Program-made: the position numbers and the translations under genes
NCBI RefSeq assembly: GCF_042433085.1
Contig: NZ_JBHLWA010000031.1
Coordinates: forward strand, 54,820-118,819
DNA length: 64,000 nucleotides
Direction of reading: 5' to 3'
Source of the DNA: Gallibacterium melopsittaci
Lineage (GTDB): Bacteria > Pseudomonadota > Gammaproteobacteria > Enterobacterales > Pasteurellaceae
The notes under the pieces: model-generated
The model's input: only the letters and a program-made list of their open reading frames with translations
The model's database searches: none
What the model was told of the DNA's origin: nothing
Shown: piece after piece, positions 9,511 through 18,707 of the stretch
How positions within the stretch are numbered: position 1 is the stretch's first letter
How the letters are laid out: each line of letters starts with the position of its first letter

Positions 9511-11175
9511 ATGAGTCATACAGAAACGACTGAGATAAAACCAACTAATTTTATTCGTCAAATTATTGACGAAGATCTTGCACAAGGTAAACATCAATCC
9601 GTTCATACACGTTTTCCACCTGAACCAAACGGTTACCTACATATCGGACACGCAAAATCAATTTGCTTAAATTTCGGCATTGCCCAAGATTATCAAGGTA
9701 AATGTAATTTACGCTTTGATGACACCAATCCAGTAAAAGAAGATATGAGCTATGTTGAATCCATTAAAAGAGATGTGGAATGGCTTGGTTTTACTTGGGA
9801 CGGGCAACCTCGCTATGCGTCTGATTATTTTGATCAGCTTTATGCGTATGCGATTGAATTAATTAAAAAAGGTTTAGCTTACGTTGATGAACTTTCACCA
9901 GAAGAAATGCGTGAATATCGTGGAACATTAACCGAACCAGGTAAAAATAGCCCTTATCGTGATCGTTCAGTTGAGGAAAATCTAGCCTTATTTGAAAAAA
10001 TGAAAAATGGTGAGTTTGCCGAAGGAAAAGCATCATTACGAGCAAAAATTGATATGGCATCACCATTTATCGTTATGCGTGATCCTGTGTTATATCGCAT
10101 TAAATTTGCTCATCATCATCAAACAGGTGATAAATGGTGTATTTATCCAATGTACGATTTTACCCACTGTATTTCCGATGCGATCGAACGTATTACACAT
10201 TCACTTTGTACCTTAGAATTCCAAGATAACCGCCGTTTATACGATTGGGTGTTGGAAAATATTTCGATTGAACGTCCATTACCACATCAATATGAATTTT
10301 CACGTTTAAACCTAGAAAGTACTCTTACTTCAAAGCGCAAATTACTACAATTAGTCAATGAAGAGATTGTTGATGGCTGGAATGACCCTCGTATGCCAAC
10401 TATTTCTGGCCTACGCCGTCGTGGTTATACCCCAGAATCGATTCGTGAATTCTGCCGCCGCATTGGCGTAACCAAACAAGACAATGTAGTGGAATATAGT
10501 GCATTAGAAGCCTGTATTCGTGATGATTTAAATACTAATGCACCTCGTGCCATGGCTGTAATTAACCCATTACGCATTGTGATTGAAAACTTCAACGGTG
10601 AAGAAATGTTAACGGCTCCAAATCACCCAAATCGTGAAGAATTGGGCACCAGAACATTACCATTCACCAAAGAAATCTACATCGATCAAGCAGACTTCCG
10701 TGAAGAAGCCAATAAACACTATAAGCGCCTTGTTTTAGGTAAAGAAGTGCGTTTACGCAATGCTTATGTGATTAAGGCAGAACGTGTAGAAAAAGATGAG
10801 CAAGGTAATATCACAACGGTTTATTGTACTTATGATCCTGATACATTAGGAAAAAATCCAGCTGACGGACGTAAAGTAAAAGGTGTAATTCATTGGGTTT
10901 CTGCAATACACAATCATCCTGCAGAATTCCGTCTTTATGATCGCCTATTTACTGTAGCAAATCCAAGTGCAGCGGAAGATATTCATCAAGTATTAAACCC
11001 TGAATCGTTAGTAGTTAAACACGGTTTTGTAGAACAAAGTTTATTAACGGCAGAAGCAGAAAAAGTCTATCAATTTGAACGTGAAGGTTATTTCTGTGCA
11101 GATAGTAAGGATAGTCACCCAGAACATTTGGTGTTTAATTTAACCGTATCGTTAAAAGAAAGTGTGGTGGTTTAA
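9511..11175 (+). CDS. glnS: Glutaminyl-tRNA synthetase
   Basis: Cytosolic class I aminoacyl-tRNA synthetase charging tRNA-Gln. HIGH is at residues 44-47 (GYLHIGHAKS), and the KMSKS-type loop is TSKRK at 274-278. The N-terminal Rossmann domain has FPPEPNG and NLRFDDTNP, followed by the two C-terminal beta-barrels that read the anticodon (RLRNAYVIKAERVEKD onward). Length 554, E. coli 554. Start ATG at 9511 with TTGAGGAC upstream. It is a single-gene unit ending in a strong hairpin. Confidence 0.98.
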   Translation: MSHTETTEIKPTNFIRQIIDEDLAQGKHQSVHTRFPPEPNGYLHIGHAKSICLNFGIAQDYQGKCNLRFDDTNPVKEDMSYVESIKRDVEWLGFTWDGQPRYASDYFDQLYAYAIELIKKGLAYVDELSPEEMREYRGTLTEPGKNSPYRDRSVEENLALFEKMKNGEFAEGKASLRAKIDMASPFIVMRDPVLYRIKFAHHHQTGDKWCIYPMYDFTHCISDAIERITHSLCTLEFQDNRRLYDWVLENISIERPLPHQYEFSRLNLESTLTSKRKLLQLVNEEIVDGWNDPRMPTISGLRRRGYTPESIREFCRRIGVTKQDNVVEYSALEACIRDDLNTNAPRAMAVINPLRIVIENFNGEEMLTAPNHPNREELGTRTLPFTKEIYIDQADFREEANKHYKRLVLGKEVRLRNAYVIKAERVEKDEQGNITTVYCTYDPDTLGKNPADGRKVKGVIHWVSAIHNHPAEFRLYDRLFTVANPSAAEDIHQVLNPESLVVKHGFVEQSLLTAEAEKVYQFEREGYFCADSKDSHPEHLVFNLTVSLKESVVV

Positions 11176-11193
11176 TTCATTTTCTAAAATTGA

Positions 11194-11227
11194 TAAAGGC
11201 TTTTAATTACAAGATTAAAAGCCTTTA
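11194..11227. terminator. Terminator after glnS
   Basis: A perfect 14-bp stem (11194-11207 with 11214-11227) and 6-base loop, followed by T5. The complementary A-rich flank may also stop the nfeD/qmcA unit arriving from the other side. Confidence 0.88.
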
Positions 11228-11262
11228 TTTTTACCTAGACCCTAGCAAAAATGACATTCTTG

Positions 11263-11709
11263 TCAAATTCTGCGAACGATGAGTGTAATCCCTTTAACGG
11301 AAACAACTTCAACACGATCATTAACTTGTAATTGCTCACCCTCAATCCGCCAAGTAGTATCACCAAACGCTGCTCTACCGACATTTTCACTCATTAATTC
11401 TGTAATACGACCTTGTTGCCCTAACATTGCAATATCACGTTGATTTAAACCATTATTTACTCTATCTCGTTGTGTTTTCGCAGCTTGATAACGCCACCAA
11501 ATAAGCGTTGCAATAATAGCGATAACAGCAAATAAAATACTGCTTACTATGAGAGATAAAGGAAATACATAAGTAATAGCTGCCACTATTAACCCAGCTA
11601 TTCCCCACCATAAAAAGAAAATGCCTGGAACAATAATTTCTAAAATCAACAAGATAAAAGCAAGGATTAACCAATGAATTGAACTCCAGTCAGCAAGCCA
11701 TACCATCAT
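11263..11709 (-). CDS. NfeD-family membrane protein (YbbJ/QmcB-like)
   Basis: A 148-residue protein with two or three hydrophobic segments in the first 75 residues (LILAFILLILEIIVPGIFFLWWGIAG, then the run ending FAVIAIIATLIWW). These are followed by a soluble OB-fold (LMSENVGRAAFGDTTWRIEGEQLQVNDRVEVV), the short NfeD plan. It overlaps the end of qmcA by 4 bp (ATGA), implying translational coupling. NfeD proteins pair with SPFH/stomatin proteins and are thought to help organise membrane microdomains. Whether the first or second Met is used cannot be decided. Confidence 0.9.
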   Translation of the reverse strand: MMVWLADWSSIHWLILAFILLILEIIVPGIFFLWWGIAGLIVAAITYVFPLSLIVSSILFAVIAIIATLIWWRYQAAKTQRDRVNNGLNQRDIAMLGQQGRITELMSENVGRAAFGDTTWRIEGEQLQVNDRVEVVSVKGITLIVRRI

Positions 11710-12632
11710 TTTTTCGATCCCATCTCTTTTAATAATTCACTGATTCCAGCTACTGAACCAATTAAATTACTCGCTTCTAGCGGCATTAATACCACTTTGC
11801 TATTACCTGATTGCCCAATTTGTTGTAATGCTTCAGTATATTTTTGTGCCACAAAGTAGTTAATCGCTTGTGTATTTCCTGCTGCGATAGCATCAGATAC
11901 CATTTGCGTTGCTTTCGCTTCTGCTTGTGCCTCACGTTCTCTCGCTTCTGCTCGTAAGAATGCCTCTTGACGTTCGCCCTCTGCTTGTAAGATTCGAGAT
12001 TGCTTTTCCCCTTCTGCACGTAAAATGGCTGCTTGGCGAATACCTTCTGCTTCTAAAACTTCAGCACGCTTATTCCGTTCTGCCTTCATTTGAGCATTCA
12101 TTGAATCAATCAGTTCTTTTGGTGGACGTACATCACGGATCTCAATCCGTGTCACTTTTACACCCCACGGATTAGTTGCTTCATCCACTATTGCCAAGAG
12201 TCGGCTATTAATTGAATCACGTTGTGACAGCATTTCATCTAATTCCATTGAACCTAACACAGTACGAATATTCGTTAAGGTTAAATTAATTATCGCTTGT
12301 TCGAGGTGATTCACTTCATAAGCAGCATTGCGTGCATCAATCACTTGTACAAAACAAACAGCATCAATTGACACATTCGCATTATCTTTAGAAATAACTT
12401 CTTGTGACGGAATATCTAACACCTGTTCCATCATATTAATTTTGCGCCCAACACGATCAATAAACGGCACAATAATGTTCAAACCCGGTGTTAAGGTTCG
12501 AGTATAACGTCCGAAACGTTCAATCGTCCAATGATAACCCTGTGGAACAGTTTTTACTGCGGAGAATAAAGCAACAATAACGAGAATAATAAAAAAGAGT
12601 GTACCAATTGGCAGACTATCTAGATAAATCAT
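11706..12632 (-). CDS. qmcA: SPFH/stomatin-family membrane protein QmcA
   Basis: A 308-residue inner-membrane protein. One N-terminal membrane helix (residues 8-26) precedes an SPFH domain: GYHWTIERFGRYTRTLTPGLNIIVPFIDRVGRKI at 33-66, and the paraslipin motif GVKVTRIEIRDVRPP near 155-170. Then come a coiled coil rich in Glu, Ala and Arg (about 180-245) and a hydrophobic tail. In E. coli QmcA interacts with the FtsH quality-control system; I carry this over only as a likely role. Upstream of nfeD with a 4-bp overlap, so the two form one operon. Confidence 0.93.
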   Translation of the reverse strand: MIYLDSLPIGTLFFIILVIVALFSAVKTVPQGYHWTIERFGRYTRTLTPGLNIIVPFIDRVGRKINMMEQVLDIPSQEVISKDNANVSIDAVCFVQVIDARNAAYEVNHLEQAIINLTLTNIRTVLGSMELDEMLSQRDSINSRLLAIVDEATNPWGVKVTRIEIRDVRPPKELIDSMNAQMKAERNKRAEVLEAEGIRQAAILRAEGEKQSRILQAEGERQEAFLRAEAREREAQAEAKATQMVSDAIAAGNTQAINYFVAQKYTEALQQIGQSGNSKVVLMPLEASNLIGSVAGISELLKEMGSKK

Positions 12633-12776
12633 AATAACCTCTTGTTTCTACTAATAATTAGTTATCATCCCATATTTTTAAAGGAAGTCAAAAGGTTGAT
12701 CTGAGAAATGTTAATGAGATAACAAAATTTTGCTTATCTCATTTTGTAATGAATAAATAAGGTATTCTATCGAAGA

Positions 12777-12804
12777 GATGTCGGATATAAATATATCCGA
12801 CATC
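12777..12804. other. Perfect hairpin between ygdQ and qmcA
   Basis: A 12-bp perfect stem (GATGTCGGATAT at 12777-12788 with 12793-12804) and loop AAAT, 8 bp past the ygdQ stop. It probably ends ygdQ. However, the minus-strand sequence beyond it is not T-rich, so the terminator call is uncertain; the T-rich flank is on the other side. Confidence 0.55.
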
Positions 12805-12811
12805 AGTTATA

Positions 12812-13528
12812 TTATTTTTTTGCATGCTTGCGCATTCTTAAATTGATCATCTCTACACAAACCGAAAAGCCCATTGCAAAATAGATGTAGCCTTTTGGAA
12901 TATGGAATGACAAACTTTCCCCAATTAATGACACCCCGATCAAAATTAAGAAAGATAATGCAAGAATTTTTAAGGTCGGATGGGCTTCCACAAAATCACC
13001 AATTGGTTTAGCCGCAATCATCATCACTCCAACTGCCAAAATAATGGCAATAATCATCACTTCAACATGGTTTGCCATTCCCACTGCTGTAATGACTGAA
13101 TCTAGGGAAAAGACAATATCTAGTAATGCAATTTGAATTAATACCCCGACAAAGCTCACTTTTTTCGGTGCCTTTTCTTCTTCAGAAGCACTTTCTTCCA
13201 TACTATGGTGAATTTCTAAGGTACTTTTCACTAATAAGAATAAGCCCCCTAATAACAGGATTAAATCACGTCCTGATAACGCATAACCAGCCACTTCAAA
13301 TAGCGGTTCAGTCAAACGCATAATCCACGCCAAGGATAATAATAATAAAATCCGTGTTCCCATTGCTAAGCCTAAGCCGAGAATTCGTCCAGATTGACGT
13401 TGCTGTGCTGGTAACCGCCCAACTAAGATACTAATAAAAATAATATTATCTATCCCTAAAACGATTTCTAAAGCGGTTAAGGTAAATAATGCAACCCAAG
13501 CCTCGGGGCTACTAATCCATTCCAACAT
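12812..13528 (-). CDS. ygdQ: TerC/YgdQ-family integral membrane protein
   Basis: A 238-residue polytopic protein with about seven membrane segments and the TerC-family acidic motifs inside them: TALEIVLGIDNIIF near residue 20 and LLDIVFSLDSVITAVG near 135, spaced as in the family. The C-terminus HIPKGYIYFAMGFSVCVEMINL matches E. coli YgdQ as I recall it. TerC-like proteins are linked to metal handling during export; the function of YgdQ itself is not settled. It follows mutH on the same strand, 99 bp downstream, the same neighbour pair as in E. coli. Confidence 0.92.
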   Translation of the reverse strand: MLEWISSPEAWVALFTLTALEIVLGIDNIIFISILVGRLPAQQRQSGRILGLGLAMGTRILLLLSLAWIMRLTEPLFEVAGYALSGRDLILLLGGLFLLVKSTLEIHHSMEESASEEEKAPKKVSFVGVLIQIALLDIVFSLDSVITAVGMANHVEVMIIAIILAVGVMMIAAKPIGDFVEAHPTLKILALSFLILIGVSLIGESLSFHIPKGYIYFAMGFSVCVEMINLRMRKHAKK

Positions 13529-13627
13529 AATGTTCCTCTATATAAAAAAGAAAAAATAATTAATCAAAATGATGACTTAAAAGCGCCATACTATAACGAT
13601 CTATTTTGCAGAAGAAAATAGCCTAAA

Positions 13628-14296
13628 TTACTTTCCTAATTGAAATTGATACAAAATATTACGGGTAAAGTTTTTACGTAAATAAAAACCTAATGGTAAC
13701 GTTTCTATCACTTCCCCTTTTGTACCAATTCCCTTTGTTAATGCTTTACTATTTGCACCTTTAGGGCGGAGCTGTAATACTTCACCTAAACGAGCATTAA
13801 TTTTTTTCACATCTCCCAAAGCAATTAGTTCCATTAACTCCTCCCAATCTTGTTTTAATTGAGCTTCTTCCTCCACCGAAGGTTGCCATAAAATCGGTTG
13901 CCCAACTCTACGTTCTGCTAATGGAATCGAACGCTCTCCCTCTATTGGTATCCATAATACTTTCGACAATTTATAACGCACATGAGAGAATTCCCACATC
14001 ACACCATAATTATCAATCAGAGGTGCTAAGCAAACAAATGTCGTCTCTAATGGTTCGCCCTGTTGATTAATTGGGATAGTCTTTAATTCAATGCCTAATT
14101 CAGCAAAATCTTGTTCTGGTTTACTACCTGCTTTTGCACCAAGTGCGATCTCAATTAAACTTCCTACCCAACCTTTATCACGCCTTAAATTTTCTGGCAT
14201 TGGAATATGTAATTGCTGTGCAATGTCTGCTAATGTTCGCCCAGCTAATTGATAAGCTCGCATTAATAACTGTTCTTCTGTTATTGGCGATTGCAT
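13628..14296 (-). CDS. mutH: DNA mismatch repair endonuclease MutH
   Basis: Cuts the unmethylated strand at hemimethylated GATC sites after MutS and MutL activation. The nuclease motif D-X6-E-X-K is intact: D63, E70, K72 in the segment DFAELGIELKT. Length 222, family 215-230. Its presence implies that the organism has Dam methylation. Convergent with nothing; upstream lies the 580-bp AT-rich gap with DnaA boxes, downstream ygdQ. Start ATG at 14296, preceded on the minus strand by TGAGGAGC. Confidence 0.96.
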   Translation of the reverse strand: MQSPITEEQLLMRAYQLAGRTLADIAQQLHIPMPENLRRDKGWVGSLIEIALGAKAGSKPEQDFAELGIELKTIPINQQGEPLETTFVCLAPLIDNYGVMWEFSHVRYKLSKVLWIPIEGERSIPLAERRVGQPILWQPSVEEEAQLKQDWEELMELIALGDVKKINARLGEVLQLRPKGANSKALTKGIGTKGEVIETLPLGFYLRKNFTRNILYQFQLGK

Positions 14297-14496
14297 TCCT
14301 AATTGCTCCTCATAATTATCAAAAATTATACAAATCCTTATAAGAGATTAAAAAATAACCAACATTTTTTCAATTTTCTAATTTTTCACCAATATTTTTT
14401 AACATTATGATTTAAAAGGTTTTTTATTTTATATAATGAATAAAAAAACGACAGCAAATAAATTATACGTTAATTTACGCCTATTCAATCACAATT

Positions 14497-14750
14497 TTAT
14501 CCACAGTTTCTCTGAATAACTCACATCCTGAATAAATAAACAGTATTGATTTTTTAAAATTTAACAACTTATTAAAAATAACCAGACAATTTATTAAATT
14601 TTAATTCTCGCATTTTCGTTATTAGCTAATTTTTTAAACAATTAGGTCGTTTATTAACACCAAAAATTTTTCCTTATAAATCAAACATAAAAATAAAATT
14701 AATCTTTATTCACACAATATAAACCAATAAATTCCACAATGTTATCCACA
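14497..14750. promoter_or_regulatory. DnaA-box cluster upstream of mutH (candidate DARS-like element)
   Basis: Within the 580-bp gap 14297-14876, which otherwise holds only AT-rich sequence and the mutH and pflA promoters, three 9-mers match TTATNCACA exactly: TTATCCACA at 14497-14505, TTATTCACA at 14706-14714 and TTATCCACA at 14742-14750. A one-mismatch copy faces the first one 5 bp away (TCTGAATAA, 14511-14519), and another same-strand one-mismatch copy is at 14651-14659. That density is far above chance. In E. coli the DARS2 site that recharges DnaA-ADP lies next to mutH (recalled). Function here is inference. Confidence 0.55.
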
Positions 14751-14876
14751 ACTTAATATTTAAAAAGATTTTATTTTTTAGCTTAAAAGAATTCCTGTCG
14801 AGTTTTACAACAAATTCAGTTAAAATTAAAAAAATTTTTAAACTCTTTTATTGATAAGGATTATAAGGCTGTTTAT

Positions 14877-15617
14877 ATGTCAGTTGTTGGAAGAATTCAC
14901 TCTTTTGAATCCTGTGGTACGGTTGATGGGCCAGGAATTCGTTTTATTCTTTTTATGCAAGGTTGTTTAATGCGTTGTAAGTATTGCCATAATCGAGATA
15001 CTTGGGATTTACATGCTGGCAAAGATATTACCGTAGAAGAATTGATGAAAGAAGTGGTTACTTATCGCCATTTTATGAATGCTTCTGGCGGTGGCGTAAC
15101 AGCCTCTGGTGGTGAAGCAATTCTACAAGCAGAATTTGTGCGTGATTGGTTTCGTGCTTGTAAAGAACAAGGTATTCACACCTGTTTAGATACTAATGGT
15201 TTTGTGCGTCATTATGATGAAATCATTGATGGCTTATTAGATGTCACTGATTTAGTCCTACTTGATTTAAAACAACTTGATGACACTATTCACCAAGATC
15301 TTATTGGCGTACCAAACAAGCGTACGCTCGAATTCGCCAAATATTTAGAAAAACGTAATCAAAAAACCTGGATTCGTTATGTTGTTGTACCTGGTTATAC
15401 CGATGATGAACATTCCGTTAATTTACTCGGCGAATTTATCAAGGATATGAAAAACCTTGAAAAAGTCGAATTACTTCCCTATCACCAATTAGGCAAACAT
15501 AAATGGGAAACACTCGGCTTAAAATATGAACTTGAAGACGTTAAACCACCAACAAAAGAGTCTTTAGAAAAAATTAAAGCTCAACTCGAAACTTTTGGTT
15601 TAACAGTCAAATACTAA
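14877..15617 (+). CDS. pflA: Pyruvate formate-lyase-activating enzyme
   Basis: Radical-SAM enzyme that installs the glycyl radical on pyruvate formate-lyase under anaerobiosis. The [4Fe-4S] motif CX3CX2C is C30, C34, C37 (MQGCLMRCKYCHN); the glycine-rich ASGGGVTASGGEA stretch (about 74-86) binds SAM. Length 246, E. coli 246. pflB and focA, its usual upstream partners, are not here: the gene opens the pflA-galE-ampG-adk run behind a long AT-rich gap, so pflB must be elsewhere. Start ATG at 14877 behind AAGG; no good FNR box was found by eye. Confidence 0.96.
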   Translation: MSVVGRIHSFESCGTVDGPGIRFILFMQGCLMRCKYCHNRDTWDLHAGKDITVEELMKEVVTYRHFMNASGGGVTASGGEAILQAEFVRDWFRACKEQGIHTCLDTNGFVRHYDEIIDGLLDVTDLVLLDLKQLDDTIHQDLIGVPNKRTLEFAKYLEKRNQKTWIRYVVVPGYTDDEHSVNLLGEFIKDMKNLEKVELLPYHQLGKHKWETLGLKYELEDVKPPTKESLEKIKAQLETFGLTVKY

Positions 15618-15640
15618 TTTTCATTCTAAAGGAGGCTAAT

Positions 15641-16657
15641 ATGGCTGTATTGGTAACAGGTGGAGCGGGATATATCGGCTCACATACTGTGGTTGAATTA
15701 TTAAATGCGAATAAAGAAGTGATTGTTTTAGATAATCTTTGCAATTCATCAGAAAAATCTTTAGAACGTGTCAAACAGATTACAGGTAAAGCTGTTACTT
15801 TCTATCAAGGTGATGTACTTGATCGCCAATTATTAAAACGCATTTTTGCAGCTCATCAAATCGAATCAGTTATTCATTTTGCAGGTTTAAAAGCGGTTGG
15901 CGAAAGTGTCGCTAAACCGATCGAATATTATCGTAATAATGTTGAAGGTTCGCTCACATTACTTGATGAAATGCGTCAAGCTAATGTATTTAATTTTGTT
16001 TTCAGTTCTTCTGCAACGGTATATGGTGATCCTGAAATTATTCCAATTACCGAAACCTGTAAAGTAGGTGGTACAACTAATCCTTATGGTACATCTAAAT
16101 TTATGGTAGAACGTATCATTATGGATGTCGTCAAAGCAATTCCACAATTCAGTATGACTATCCTACGCTACTTCAACCCAGTTGGTGCACACGAAAGTGG
16201 CTTAATTGGTGAAGATCCGAATGGTATTCCAAATAACTTATTACCATATATTAGCCAAGTAGCGATTGGTAAATTACAACAACTTTCAGTATTTGGCAGC
16301 GACTATCCAACTCATGATGGTACTGGTGTGCGTGATTATATTCACGTGGTTGATTTAGCAATCGGACACTTAAAAGCCTTAGATCGTCATGAAAATGATG
16401 CAGGATTGCATATTTATAATCTTGGTACGGGTACTGGTTATTCCGTATTAGATATGGTTCACGCTTTCGAAAAAGTGAATGATATTAAAATTCCATATCG
16501 TTTAGTGGATCGCCGTCCAGGCGATATCGCAACTTGTTATTCTGATCCATCTCTTGCCTTAAAAGAGTTAGGTTGGAAAACTGAACGTGGTTTAGAACAA
16601 ATGATGCGTGATACTTGGAATTGGCAAAAAAACAATCCGAATGGTTATCGTGACTAA
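15641..16657 (+). CDS. galE: UDP-glucose 4-epimerase
   Basis: Interconverts UDP-glucose and UDP-galactose for the Leloir pathway and for lipooligosaccharide precursors. NAD-binding TGGAGYIG at residues 6-13; catalytic S122-S124 cluster (FSSSATVYG) and Y149-X3-K153 (NPYGTSK). Length 338, E. coli 338. A strong site AAAGGAGG sits just before the ATG. It lies 23 bp after pflA and 23 bp before ampG, so co-transcription is likely. No other gal genes are present, suggesting a surface-glycan role rather than galactose use (inference). Confidence 0.97.
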   Translation: MAVLVTGGAGYIGSHTVVELLNANKEVIVLDNLCNSSEKSLERVKQITGKAVTFYQGDVLDRQLLKRIFAAHQIESVIHFAGLKAVGESVAKPIEYYRNNVEGSLTLLDEMRQANVFNFVFSSSATVYGDPEIIPITETCKVGGTTNPYGTSKFMVERIIMDVVKAIPQFSMTILRYFNPVGAHESGLIGEDPNGIPNNLLPYISQVAIGKLQQLSVFGSDYPTHDGTGVRDYIHVVDLAIGHLKALDRHENDAGLHIYNLGTGTGYSVLDMVHAFEKVNDIKIPYRLVDRRPGDIATCYSDPSLALKELGWKTERGLEQMMRDTWNWQKNNPNGYRD

Positions 16658-16680
16658 TTCGCTGTACTAAGGATCTTGTT

Positions 16681-17949
16681 ATGCCAGTAAATACTTCTTT
16701 GATGCAACAAATTTTTAGCCGAAATATGCTGATTTGCGTATTTACTGGTTTTAGTTCAGGTTTACCGCTCTATATTCTCGTCAGTCTGCTTCCCTATTGG
16801 TTAAGGACTGAAAATGTTGATCTCAAAACAATCGGATTATTTACCCTGATTGGTTTACCTTATACTTGGAAATTTCTCTGGTCTCCCGTCTTGGATCGCT
16901 TTGTTTTACCCTTTCTAGGACGGCGTAGAGGTTGGATTTTTATCTTACAGCTGTTATTAATTCTTTCTCTCGCTGGTTTTGCTTGGCTTCAACCACATCA
17001 AGATATTTCCATTATTGCCATCCTTGCGACTATTGTCGCTTTTTTTTCTGCTTCACAGGATATTGTATTAGATGCCTATCGCCGCGAGATCTTATCTGAT
17101 CAGGAATTAGGTTTAGGCAATTCAATTCATGTTAATGCGTACCGTTTAGCGGGATTAATTCCAGGATCACTTTCCATTTTTCTCACCGCCTATTACAGTT
17201 GGGAAAGTGTCTTCTTAATCACAGCACTTTTTATGCTACCTGGTATATTAGCGACATTACTGATTGCATGGGAGCCTCAAATTAATGGGCAATCCCGTAG
17301 TTTAAAAGAGAACATCATCAGTCCTTTTGTTGAGTTTTATCAACGTAAAGGATTAAAAGGAATGATTACCGTATTGGCTTTTATGTGCTTATATAAATTA
17401 GGCGATACGATGGCAACCGCATTAATGACACCATTTTATGTCGATATGGGATATAGCAGTACCGATATTGCTATTGTTGCAAAAAATGCTGGTTTATGGC
17501 CAATGATTATTGCTAGTTTAGTCGGCGGTGTCATTATGCTGAAAATTGGTATTAATCGAGCGTTATGGCTATTTGGTTTCGTACAAATTCTTACTATTTT
17601 GGGATTTGCTTGGTTAGCGAGTTTCGGTAAATTCAGTCACATTGGCACATTTGAATTAATCGCACTCGCCATTGTTGTCAGTGGCGAATATATCGGCATA
17701 GGTTTAGGTACAGCTGCATTTGTTGCTTTTATGGCAAGAGAAACGAATCCTCTCTATACTGCAACCCAATTAGCTTTATTTACCAGCCTTGCTGCACTAC
17801 CTCGCACATTATTAGGTTCAAGTGCTGGTTGGCTAATTGAACAATTAGGTTACTATCATTTCTATTGGCTCTGTTTTTTCCTTGCCATTCCAGGAATGAT
17901 TTGTCTATTTTGGGTTGCACCTTATAAAGATTCAACAAGCAGACAATAA
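16681..17949 (+). CDS. ampG: AmpG-family muropeptide permease (MFS)
   Basis: Inner-membrane MFS transporter that takes up GlcNAc-anhydro-muropeptides during cell-wall recycling. The 422 residues form about twelve membrane segments. The family segments GFSSGLPLYILVSLLPYWLR (23-42), LPYTWKFLWSPVLDRF and FFSASQDIVLDAYRREIL (near 122) are present. This is the short AmpG form, without the extended tail of the E. coli protein. It is 23 bp after galE and 73 bp before adk. Confidence 0.93.
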   Translation: MPVNTSLMQQIFSRNMLICVFTGFSSGLPLYILVSLLPYWLRTENVDLKTIGLFTLIGLPYTWKFLWSPVLDRFVLPFLGRRRGWIFILQLLLILSLAGFAWLQPHQDISIIAILATIVAFFSASQDIVLDAYRREILSDQELGLGNSIHVNAYRLAGLIPGSLSIFLTAYYSWESVFLITALFMLPGILATLLIAWEPQINGQSRSLKENIISPFVEFYQRKGLKGMITVLAFMCLYKLGDTMATALMTPFYVDMGYSSTDIAIVAKNAGLWPMIIASLVGGVIMLKIGINRALWLFGFVQILTILGFAWLASFGKFSHIGTFELIALAIVVSGEYIGIGLGTAAFVAFMARETNPLYTATQLALFTSLAALPRTLLGSSAGWLIEQLGYYHFYWLCFFLAIPGMICLFWVAPYKDSTSRQ

Positions 17950-18022
17950 ATTAAAGTTTAGACTTGAGTTTACTACCACATACAGGTAAGGTACTTATAT
18001 TTTTGACACAAGAGGTTATATC

Positions 18023-18667
18023 ATGAAAATTATTTTATTAGGCGCACCAGGTGCAGGAAAAGGTACACAAGCACAATTCATTATGAATAAATACGGTATT
18101 CCGCAAATTTCGACTGGTGATATGTTGCGTGCTGCAATCAAAGCAGGTACTGAATTAGGTAAAAAAGCCAAAGTCTTAATGGATGCAGGACAATTAGTGC
18201 CAGATGATTTAATTATTGCGTTAGTAAAAGATCGTGTTGCTCAACCTGATTGTGCAAAAGGTTTTCTATTAGACGGTTTCCCTCGTACTATTCCACAAGC
18301 AGATGCATTAAAAGCAGCAGGTATTGCGATTGACTTTGTTTTAGAATTTGATGTACCAGATGAAGTCATTGTCGAACGTATGAGTGGTCGTCGTGTACAC
18401 CCAGCATCAGGACGTAGCTATCATATCGTTTACAATCCACCAAAAGTTGAAGGCAAAGATGATGTGACTGGTGAAGATTTAATTATCCGTGCTGATGACA
18501 AACCTGAAACTGTTTTAGATCGCTTAAAAGTCTATCATTCAACAACTAAGCCTTTAGTTGAATACTACGGTAAAGAAGCGGCTAATGGTAAAACTCAATA
18601 TTTCCGCTTAGATGGTACATTACCAGTTGAACAAGTAAGTGCAAAACTTGCTGAAATTTTAGGTTAA
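18023..18667 (+). CDS. adk: Adenylate kinase
   Basis: Essential cytosolic enzyme, ATP + AMP = 2 ADP. P-loop GAPGAGKGT at 7-15; AMP-binding STGDMLRAA (30-38) and LLDGFPRT (82-89); LID region with GRRVHPASGRSYH and no zinc cysteines, as in proteobacteria. Length 214, identical to E. coli. RBS AAGAGGT. A TTGACA-like element at 18003 suggests its own promoter in addition to read-through from ampG. Confidence 0.98.
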   Translation: MKIILLGAPGAGKGTQAQFIMNKYGIPQISTGDMLRAAIKAGTELGKKAKVLMDAGQLVPDDLIIALVKDRVAQPDCAKGFLLDGFPRTIPQADALKAAGIAIDFVLEFDVPDEVIVERMSGRRVHPASGRSYHIVYNPPKVEGKDDVTGEDLIIRADDKPETVLDRLKVYHSTTKPLVEYYGKEAANGKTQYFRLDGTLPVEQVSAKLAEILG

Positions 18668-18679
18668 TTGTTCTGTAAA

Positions 18680-18707
18680 AATAATCCCTCTTAAATGAGG
18701 GATTATT
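18680..18707. terminator. Terminator shared by adk and bioC
   Basis: Perfect 11-bp stem (AATAATCCCTC at 18680-18690 with 18697-18707), 6-base loop, T-rich after it. The right arm reaches into the bioC stop codon at 18706, so one hairpin serves two convergent units. Confidence 0.85.

Noticed and set aside
14297..14876. The DnaA-box gap as the chromosomal origin oriC
   Set aside because: No dnaA, dnaN, mnmG or mioC nearby, and the ribosomal operon rpmI-rplT at 44 kb and sucABCD point leftward, which would be head-on to a fork leaving 14.6 kb. A DnaA-regulating site fits better. GC-skew of the whole genome would decide.
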